From an uncultured Oscillospiraceae bacterium (GTDB lineage Bacteria; Bacillota; Clostridia; Oscillospirales; Oscillospiraceae), in the NCBI GenBank assembly GCA_947600025.1, contig CANQFY010000015.1, positions 1 to 32,785 on the forward strand: 32,785 nucleotides of DNA. Direction: 5' to 3'. The notes beneath the pieces were generated by a model, which was not told the origin of the DNA, did no database searches, and worked only from the letters and a program-made list of their open reading frames with translations. Position numbers and translations under genes: made by a program. This document shows, piece after piece, positions 26,677-32,785 of this stretch (positions within the stretch are counted from its first letter, which is position 1; every line of letters starts with the position of its first letter).

Positions 26677-28023
26677 TTATTTCCCGCTGACGGTGAGGCC
26701 CTCCACCAGAACGGCAGGGGCACAGAAGGCGGTCATGCCCATGCCTCTGGGGGGCTTGACGGTGTCAGAAAGAGCGGTGATGTTTTTCAGCAGGTCGTAG
26801 AAGTTCCCAGCCACGGTAAAGCTCTTGACATGGCTGGTCTTCTTCCCGCCCTCGATCAAAAAGCCCGCGCTTTGCAAGGAGAAGTCCCCGGAAACGGCGT
26901 TGGCCCCTGCGTGGAGACCACCCAGCGAGTTGATATACACGCCGGTGCCCGCCTTTTCCAGCAGCTGCTCCTCAGTCAGATCCCCGGGGGCCAGGTACAT
27001 GGTGAAGGGCCGGATGTCCACGGAGGCGGCGTAGCCGCCCTTGAAGGCGTTGCCGGTGGTCTCCACCCCCGCCTGATGGGCGGTCTTCAGATTGTAGAGC
27101 AGGGTTTTCAGAACGCCCTTTTCAATGATGTTCTTGGTGTAGGTGGGGCAGCCCTCGGCGTCGAAGGGCATGGGCATGGCGCTGTCCGGGTAGAACGGAT
27201 CGTCCACCAGGGTCACCATAGGCGCGGCCACCGTCTGGCCCTCCTGCCCCTTCATCCGGGTCAGGCCCCGCAGAGCGCTCTCGGAGGAGAAGACGGAGGA
27301 GAAAGTCGCCAGCAGGCTCGCCATGGCCTGGGGGGCGAAGACCACGGGATAGGCCCCGGTGGGGGCGGGCTCGCCGCCCAGCTCGTCGATGGCGTCGGAC
27401 ACGGCCTTGGCAACCATTTCATCGGTGTTGATGGCGGAAAGCTGCCCGTGCTTCATTTCAAAGGCGTTGGACATTTCCCCGTTCTCCTTCACCACCGCTA
27501 CGGCGGCGATGCCGGCCCCGGCATGGGTATAGGTCAGATCCAGGCCCTTGGAATTGCGGATGGCGATGGTCATTTTCTCCCGGTAGACCTCGGCGGCGCT
27601 GCCGTCGATGACCTTCTCATTGGCGGCGTAGAGCTTATCCACCACCGCCAGGGCAGTAGAGACCATCTCCTCCGTCTCCGGCAGGGGGTACTCCTGCGCT
27701 TTCAACTGGGCATACTCCTTGCCCCCCTCGCAGAGGAACACCGGCTCCTCGGATTCCAGGCTCCGGGCATTTTCCACGGCCCGCTCCACCAGGGAAAGGG
27801 CCTCCTCCGCGCTGAGCGCCTCGGTGGAGGCGTAGCCCATTTTCCCGTTCACGATGCAGCGGAAGCAGACGCCGCCATCATTGGAGGAGGAGAACTCATT
27901 GATCTCCCGCTGGAAGGTGCCCACGGAGGTGCTCTCCGAAGCCCGGTAGTACAGCTCGTACTCAGTCAGGCCCTCGGCCTGGGCCCGGTCCACAACGATT
28001 TGTTGAAATTCATGGTACGTCAT
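26677..28023 (-). CDS. pmbA: TldD/PmbA family protein, TldE/PmbA-like subunit (non-HExxxH partner)
   Basis: 448 aa. ELYYRASESTSVGTFQREINEFSSSNDGGVCFRCIVNGKMGYAST, DIRPFTMYLAPGD, and GEFSLQSAG-like DFSLQSAGFLIEGGK. Confidence 0.9.
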   Translation of the reverse strand: MTYHEFQQIVVDRAQAEGLTEYELYYRASESTSVGTFQREINEFSSSNDGGVCFRCIVNGKMGYASTEALSAEEALSLVERAVENARSLESEEPVFLCEGGKEYAQLKAQEYPLPETEEMVSTALAVVDKLYAANEKVIDGSAAEVYREKMTIAIRNSKGLDLTYTHAGAGIAAVAVVKENGEMSNAFEMKHGQLSAINTDEMVAKAVSDAIDELGGEPAPTGAYPVVFAPQAMASLLATFSSVFSSESALRGLTRMKGQEGQTVAAPMVTLVDDPFYPDSAMPMPFDAEGCPTYTKNIIEKGVLKTLLYNLKTAHQAGVETTGNAFKGGYAASVDIRPFTMYLAPGDLTEEQLLEKAGTGVYINSLGGLHAGANAVSGDFSLQSAGFLIEGGKKTSHVKSFTVAGNFYDLLKNITALSDTVKPPRGMGMTAFCAPAVLVEGLTVSGK

Positions 28024-28035
28024 AGCGATTCCTCC

Positions 28036-29415
28036 TTATCTGCCGCCTACGGTGATTGCCTTCACCCGGATCAGGGGCTGGCCCACGTTGGTGGGGATGG
28101 AGCCGCTGGACGCGCCGCACATTCCCTGGGCCATGTCCATATCCGTGCCCACCATGTCGATATTCTGGATCACGTCGGAGCCCTTGCCCACCAGGCTGGC
28201 GCCACGGACCGGTTCGCAGATCTTGCCGTTACGGATCAGGTAGCCCTCGTTGACGGCAAAGTTGAACTCGCCGGTGGCGGGGTTCACGGAGCCGCCGCCC
28301 ATGCTCTTGGCGTACAGGCCAAACTCGATAGAGGAAATAATGTCTTCGTTCTTATCCTCCCCGGCGGCGATATAGGTGTTGGTCATCCGGGAGGTGGGGG
28401 TGTAGCTGTAGCTCTGGCGGCGGGAGCTGCCGGTGGAGGCCAGGCCCATCCGACGGCCGTTGAATTTGTCGATCATATAGGTTTTCAGGACGCCCTTTTC
28501 AATGAGGACGTTCTTCTGGGCCGGCGTGCCCTCGTCGTCGATGTTGATGGAGCCCCAGGCCCCGGGGATGGTGCCGTCGTCAATGGCGGTGACCTTTTCG
28601 TTGGCGATCTTCTGGCCCAGCTTCCCGGAGAATTGGGAGAGGCCGAAGGCCACGGAGGAGGCCTCCAGGGAGTGGCCGCAGGCCTCGTGGAAGATCACGC
28701 CGCCAAAGCCGTTCTCAATGGCCACGGGCATGACCCCCGCCGGGCAGTATCCCGCCCCGGCCATGGTGACGGCCTGCTGGGCAGCGGCTTTGCCCACGGC
28801 CACGGGGTCAATAAACTCAAACATCTCCATGCCCATCCGCCGTCCGGGGGAGCAGGAGCCGGTCTGGGCGCCCTTGCCCTGGTCCGCCACGGCGGTCACG
28901 GCGATCCGGGTGCGGATCTGCCGGTCCTGGGCGACAAAGCCCTCGGTGCTGGCGATCAGAATCCGGTGATCCACATCCAGCAGCGTGCCGGTGACCTGCT
29001 GGACGTCGGAAGAATACTCCTGGGCGGCAAAGTAGCCGGCCTTCAGCACATCGATCTTCTCCCGGTTAGAGGCCGAGGAGGGCACGATCTTTACCGGGTG
29101 GATGTCCCCAAATGTCCGCTCCCGAAGGACGATCTCCATGGCCGCCGTACCCTGGCCCAGGGCCTCCGCCGCCTGCCGGGCGCAGCGGATCAGGCCGGAC
29201 TCGCTGGTGTCCACAGTGGAGGCCATGACGCTCCTCAGCCCCTTGTACACCCGGACGGAGGCGCCGGCAATTACCCCGTCCTGAATGGAATCCACTTTTC
29301 CGGCGATCATGCGAATATTGTGATTGACGGTGTTTTCCGCGAAAAGCTCCGCGTAGTCCCCGCCGGTGGAGACCGCTTCCCGCAAAACACGCTGGCAAAT
29401 TTCTCTTGAAATCAT
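28036..29415 (-). CDS. tldD: TldD family metalloprotease subunit
   Basis: 460 codons from MISREICQRVLREAVSTGGDYAELFAE. HExxxH metal motif FHEACGHSLEA, DDEGTPAQKNVLIEKGVLKTYM. Confidence 0.93.
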   Translation of the reverse strand: MISREICQRVLREAVSTGGDYAELFAENTVNHNIRMIAGKVDSIQDGVIAGASVRVYKGLRSVMASTVDTSESGLIRCARQAAEALGQGTAAMEIVLRERTFGDIHPVKIVPSSASNREKIDVLKAGYFAAQEYSSDVQQVTGTLLDVDHRILIASTEGFVAQDRQIRTRIAVTAVADQGKGAQTGSCSPGRRMGMEMFEFIDPVAVGKAAAQQAVTMAGAGYCPAGVMPVAIENGFGGVIFHEACGHSLEASSVAFGLSQFSGKLGQKIANEKVTAIDDGTIPGAWGSINIDDEGTPAQKNVLIEKGVLKTYMIDKFNGRRMGLASTGSSRRQSYSYTPTSRMTNTYIAAGEDKNEDIISSIEFGLYAKSMGGGSVNPATGEFNFAVNEGYLIRNGKICEPVRGASLVGKGSDVIQNIDMVGTDMDMAQGMCGASSGSIPTNVGQPLIRVKAITVGGR

Positions 29416-29450
29416 GGACAGCTCTCCTTTGGAAAAAAATGGATAGGGAT

Positions 29451-29479
29451 AGTATACCACCGCTTCGTTGCGATTGCAA
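29451..29479 (-). promoter_or_regulatory. Promoter of tldD
   Basis: Minus strand TTGCAA N17 TATACT. Confidence 0.8.
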
Positions 29480-29560
29480 CAGTTTTCCGAAAAAACGGCA
29501 TTTCGCCGCAAAGCCTTTCCCCCGCGAGGGCCCCCCCTGTGCAGTTTGCCGGGGCGGAAG

Positions 29561-30940
29561 CTACCGGAGAAAGAAGCGAATCAGCTTGCCATAGAATTTT
29601 TTGTAGGGCCGGTAGCGCATGGGCAGATCCAGCCAGGTCTTCTTGTCCACAATGCTCTTGAAATGGGTGAAGGCCTCGAAGCCCGCCTTGCCGTGATAGC
29701 AGCCCATGCCGCTCTCCCCGAAGCCGCCGAAGGGCATCTGGGTGGTGGCCAAGTGGATCACCACGTCGTTGATACAGCCTCCGCCGAAGCCGCACCGGGC
29801 CATGACCTCTCTGGCCTGGGCTGCGTCCTCAGTAAAGTAGTACAGCGCCAGAGGATGGGGCCGGGCATGGATTTGGGAAACGGCCTCCTCCAAATCTCGG
29901 TAGGTCAGCACCGGCAAAATGGGTCCAAATATCTCCTGGCCCATGGACGGATGGGACCAGTCCACCCCGGTCAGCACCGTGGGGGTGATTCGGCAGCTTT
30001 CTCGATCTGTCTCCCCGCCGTGGACCGTCTTTTCCGGGTCCAGCAGGCCCAGGAGCCGGTTAAAGTGCTTTTCGTTGATGATCCGGCCATAGGTCGGGTC
30101 CTTGAGGGGCCGGGAACCGTACTGGCGGAGGATCTCCTTTTTCAGCTCCGCCACCAGGGCGTCCTTCACGGCCTCGTCGCAGAGGACATAGTCCGGAGCC
30201 ACACAGGTCTGGCCGCAGTTGAGGAATTTTCCGAAGACGATCCGCCGGGCGGCCAGGGGTAGATTGGCGGTCTTATCCACAATGCAGGGGCTCTTGCCCC
30301 CCAATTCCAGAGTCACGGGGGTCAGGTTTGCCGCGGCCTTGGCCATCACTTCCCTGCCCACCGTCTGGCTGCCGGTGAAGAAAATATAGTCAAAACGCTC
30401 CGACAGCAGGCTCTTGTTCTCTTCCCGGCCTCCGGTAACCACCGTCACATACTCCGGGTCGAAGGTGTCGGCGATCAGGCTTTTCAGCACCTCGGCGGTG
30501 TGAGGGGCGTAGGCGCTGGGCTTGAGGATGGCGGTGTTCCCGGCGGCAATGGCGTCGATCAGAGGGTCCAGGGTCAGAAGCAGGGGGTAGTTCCAGGGAC
30601 TCATGATCAGGCACACCCCGTAAGGGGACGGCAGGCGGTAGCTTTTCGCCGCAAACTGGGCCAGAGGCGTGGGGACAGTCCGGGGCTTGGCAAACCGGCG
30701 CAGATGCTTGCGTTGATAGCTCAACTCGCTGAGAACCATACCGGTCTCGCTGAAATAGCTTTCAAAGGCGCACTTCCCCAGGTCCTGCTCCAGGGCCCGG
30801 TTGATCTCCGCCTCCCGGTTCCGAATCGCCCGGCGCAACGCGTCCAGCGCCTGCTCCCGGCGGCCCAGATCCAGAGTCGCGCCAGTGCGGAACCAGGCCC
30901 GCTGGGCCTCCACCAATCGGGAAATTTCTTGCTGCTCCAT
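29561..30940 (-). CDS. Aldehyde dehydrogenase family protein (ALDH3-like)
   Basis: 459 aa. IMSPWNYPLLLTLDPLIDAIAAGNTAILKPS, FFTGSQTVGREVM, VTLELGGKSPCIV, FLNCGQTCVAPDYVL, QEIFGPILPV. Confidence 0.95.
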   Translation of the reverse strand: MEQQEISRLVEAQRAWFRTGATLDLGRREQALDALRRAIRNREAEINRALEQDLGKCAFESYFSETGMVLSELSYQRKHLRRFAKPRTVPTPLAQFAAKSYRLPSPYGVCLIMSPWNYPLLLTLDPLIDAIAAGNTAILKPSAYAPHTAEVLKSLIADTFDPEYVTVVTGGREENKSLLSERFDYIFFTGSQTVGREVMAKAAANLTPVTLELGGKSPCIVDKTANLPLAARRIVFGKFLNCGQTCVAPDYVLCDEAVKDALVAELKKEILRQYGSRPLKDPTYGRIINEKHFNRLLGLLDPEKTVHGGETDRESCRITPTVLTGVDWSHPSMGQEIFGPILPVLTYRDLEEAVSQIHARPHPLALYYFTEDAAQAREVMARCGFGGGCINDVVIHLATTQMPFGGFGESGMGCYHGKAGFEAFTHFKSIVDKKTWLDLPMRYRPYKKFYGKLIRFFLR

Positions 30941-30941
30941 G

Positions 30942-32144
30942 TTATTCCTCCAAAATTCGCAGGTATAACCCCTCCAGTTCCTTCCGATCCATCAGCACCG
31001 GCACGGGATAGAGGGGGTTGGCCTCCCGCGCGGCATAGCCGGCCAGCTTGGGCATGTCCTCCCGGCGGAGCTGGGGGATGGTGTCTCCAATGGAAAAGCG
31101 TCGCTTCATGGCCCGAATTGCCCCGATCAGCGCCTTCGCGGCCTCTTCCTCCCCGGCGTCTGCCGGAGCGATCCCCGCGCCCCGGGCCAGCTCCGCCAGC
31201 TTTTTGTACACCGCCGGACCGTAGGCCGTCAGCACTTGGTCCAGCAGTACCGCGTTGGCATAGCCGTGGGGCACGTTGTACTCCCCGCCCAGGGAGTGGG
31301 CCACGGCGTGGACATAGCCCACATAGGACTTGGTAAAGGCGCACCCGGCCAGGTAGGCCGCCTGGAGCATCTGCTCCCGGGCCTCCAGGTCGCCGCCGTT
31401 TTCATACGCCCGGGGAAGGTAAGCAAAGACCCGCTTCACCGCCTCCATCGCGTCCCGGCGAGTGTCCGCCGTGGTGGAGCGGCCGATGTAGGCCTCCACG
31501 GCGTGGGTCAGAGCGTCTAGCCCTGTGGAGGCGGTCAGGGCCGGGGGCAGGCTGACGGTGAGCTTCGCGTCCAGCACCGCGTACCTGGGGATCAATGGAA
31601 AGTCGTTGATGGCGTATTTGTGCCGGGTCTCGGCGTCGGTGATCACCGCCGCCAGAGTGGTCTCGCTGCCGGTACCTGCGGTGGTAGGGACGGCGATAAG
31701 CAGGGGCAGCCGGGTCCGCACCTTCAAAATGCCCTGGCACTTGCCCAGGGGCTTTCGAGGCTTGGCAATGCGGATGCCCACGGCCTTGCCGCAGTCCATG
31801 CTGGACCCGCCGCCCAGGGCGATAATGGCCCCGCAACCCGCGGACCGGTACAGCGCCGCCGCCTCCTCCACGGTGGCGGTGGTGGGATTGGCCACCGTCC
31901 GGTCAAATACGGCGCAGCCGATCTTCGCCTGGGCCAGGGCCGCCTCCAGCTCCCGAGTCAGGCCGTGGGACGCCACCCCCGGGTCCGTCACCAGCAGCAC
32001 CTGGGAGACGCCGGCCTGGGCCAGGACCGGGGGCACCTGCTCCACATGGGTCAGCGGTTTTGGTTTTCGGTAGGGCAGCAGCGGCAGCGCCGTCCGGAGA
32101 GTCAGCTGAAAAGCGCGGCAGTACAGTTTTTGCAGGGGATGCAT
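30942..32144 (-). CDS. Iron-containing alcohol dehydrogenase
   Basis: 400 aa. ALGGGSSMDCGKAVGIRIA, PTTAGTGSETTLAAVITD, AVLDAKLTVSLPPALTASTGLDALTHAVEAYIG, HAVAHSLGGEYNVPHGYANAVLL (metal His ligands). Confidence 0.95.
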   Translation of the reverse strand: MHPLQKLYCRAFQLTLRTALPLLPYRKPKPLTHVEQVPPVLAQAGVSQVLLVTDPGVASHGLTRELEAALAQAKIGCAVFDRTVANPTTATVEEAAALYRSAGCGAIIALGGGSSMDCGKAVGIRIAKPRKPLGKCQGILKVRTRLPLLIAVPTTAGTGSETTLAAVITDAETRHKYAINDFPLIPRYAVLDAKLTVSLPPALTASTGLDALTHAVEAYIGRSTTADTRRDAMEAVKRVFAYLPRAYENGGDLEAREQMLQAAYLAGCAFTKSYVGYVHAVAHSLGGEYNVPHGYANAVLLDQVLTAYGPAVYKKLAELARGAGIAPADAGEEEAAKALIGAIRAMKRRFSIGDTIPQLRREDMPKLAGYAAREANPLYPVPVLMDRKELEGLYLRILEE

Positions 32145-32159
32145 GGGTCGGTTCCTTCT

Positions 32160-32212
32160 TCCTATTGTTTATAGATAAACAATAGGATAACAGACCTCTT
32201 CCCATTTGTCAA
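32160..32212 (-). promoter_or_regulatory. Promoter and palindromic operator of the ADH-ALDH operon
   Basis: Minus strand TTGACA (32207-32212) N17 TATCCT (32184-32189). Perfect 13-bp-arm palindrome TCCTATTGTTTAT-AG-ATAAACAATAGGA (32160-32187) spans the -10 and TSS. Confidence 0.88.
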
Positions 32213-32280
32213 GTCCCGCCTTTCGTCCCGAATTTCTGTTTTTTCCATGATATCACAGCAAAAACACCACTGTCAATCCC

Positions 32281-32308
32281 TTGACAGAAGGGAAAAAGGG
32301 GGTATAAT
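32281..32308 (+). promoter_or_regulatory. Promoter of the FTR-like gene
   Basis: TTGACA N16 TATAAT, then AAAGGAG RBS upstream of ATG 32336. Confidence 0.85.
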
Positions 32309-32335
32309 GGGGTTATAGAAAGGAGTGGATCTTGA

Positions 32336-32530
32336 ATGGCGGTTCGGCTGAATGAGGACAAGGAAATGGTCCGCACCATCCGGGAGGGCCTGAAGCGCAC
32401 TGGCGGCTACTGCCCCTGCCGCCTGGAGCGGACGGAGGAAAACAAGTGCATGTGCAAGGAATTTCGGGATCAAATCGCCGATCCCAAGTTCAAGGGCTAC
32501 TGCCACTGCATGCTCTACTACAAGGATTGA
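32336..32530 (+). CDS. Small ferredoxin-thioredoxin reductase catalytic-chain-like protein
   Basis: 64 aa with three C-x-C motifs: CPC-x9-CMC-x15-CHC, as in the FTR beta-chain-like family. Confidence 0.82.
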   Translation: MAVRLNEDKEMVRTIREGLKRTGGYCPCRLERTEENKCMCKEFRDQIADPKFKGYCHCMLYYKD

Positions 32531-32554
32531 GGGCAATTTTTTCTATTTTCCCCC

Positions 32555-32583
32555 TTTACAAACCGATCAAACCCTGCTATAAT
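32555..32583 (+). promoter_or_regulatory. tRNA-Arg promoter
   Basis: TTTACA N17 TATAAT about 22 nt upstream of the tRNA. Confidence 0.8.
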
Positions 32584-32605
32584 AGCGGAGCAACAAAAAA
32601 TGTAC

Positions 32606-32681
32606 GCGCCAGTGGCTCAACGGATAGAGCATCGGATTCCGGTTCCGAGGGTTGGGGGTTCGAATCCCTTCTGGCGTACCA
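32606..32681 (+). tRNA. tRNA-Arg (anticodon CCG)
   Basis: Acceptor GCGCCAG/CTGGCGT, D-arm GCTC-AACGGAT-AGAGC (4 bp paired), anticodon stem TCGGA/TCCGA with loop TTCCGGT, T-arm GGGGG-TTCGAAT-CCCTT, encoded CCA. Confidence 0.95.
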
Positions 32682-32710
32682 AGAGCCGCACCTGTGAGGG
32701 CGCGGCTCTT
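32681..32710 (+). terminator. Hairpin immediately 3' of the tRNA
   Basis: AAGAGCCGC (32681-32689)/GCGGCTCTT (32702-32710); no strong T-run follows. Confidence 0.55.
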
Positions 32711-32741
32711 GATATGCCGGGAGGGATTCGAACAATCAAAT

Positions 32742-32785
32742 GCGACCTGCCGGTGGCAGGTCGCCGCCCAGTTTCCTAACTGGGC
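32742..32785. repeat. Two consecutive perfect hairpins downstream of tRNA-Arg, reaching the window edge
   Basis: GCGACCTGCC-GGT-GGCAGGTCGC (32742-32764) and GCCCAGTT-TCCT-AACTGGGC (32766-32785). Confidence 0.7.

Noticed and set aside
26830-29409. 859-aa plus-strand ORF opposite pmbA/tldD
   Set aside because: Antisense shadow of two well-supported genes; Gly/His/Val-rich low-complexity translation typical of reverse-strand GC-rich codons.
32712-32779. Short ORF MPGGIRTIKCDLPVAGRRPVS after the tRNA
   Set aside because: Spans the hairpin cluster, lacks an RBS, and is better explained as translation of a repeat.
32711-32785. Possible minus-strand tRNA at the right edge
   Set aside because: It has a TTCGAATCCCT T-loop-like string, but the 5' T-stem (GATTG) does not pair with CCCTC and no D-arm or anticodon arm is visible; kept only as a tRNA-like repeat finding.

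Overview
The window looks like a chromosomal segment of a GC-rich anaerobic Firmicute, probably Clostridia/Oscillospiraceae-like; this is inferred from gene content and promoter style, not proven. It carries 25 well-supported complete CDSs, one truncated CDS at the left edge and one tRNA-Arg(CCG). Main contents, left to right: ABC exporter; MATE transporter plus TetR regulator with a clear operator; purine-type permease; NhaC antiporter; tocopherol-cyclase-like protein; pyruvate phosphate dikinase; LexA; ferritin-like protein; Lgt; PrmA plus a DUF4015-like membrane protein; heterodimeric ABC exporter pair; SpoVB/flippase-like protein; BamE-like small membrane protein; histidine phosphatase; BMP-family nucleoside-type ABC transporter without its binding protein; TldD/TldE pair; aldehyde and iron-containing alcohol dehydrogenases under a palindromic operator; orphan ferredoxin-thioredoxin-reductase-like mini-protein; tRNA-Arg followed by a cluster of hairpins. 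I found no CRISPR array, IS element, prophage or obvious defence island. No clearly new multi-gene system is visible. The most notable signals are regulatory or structural: two strong palindromic operators, hairpins placed at a predicted TSS and just before an RBS, a recurrent TTGCAA-N17-TATACT promoter, and the structured region 3' of the tRNA.
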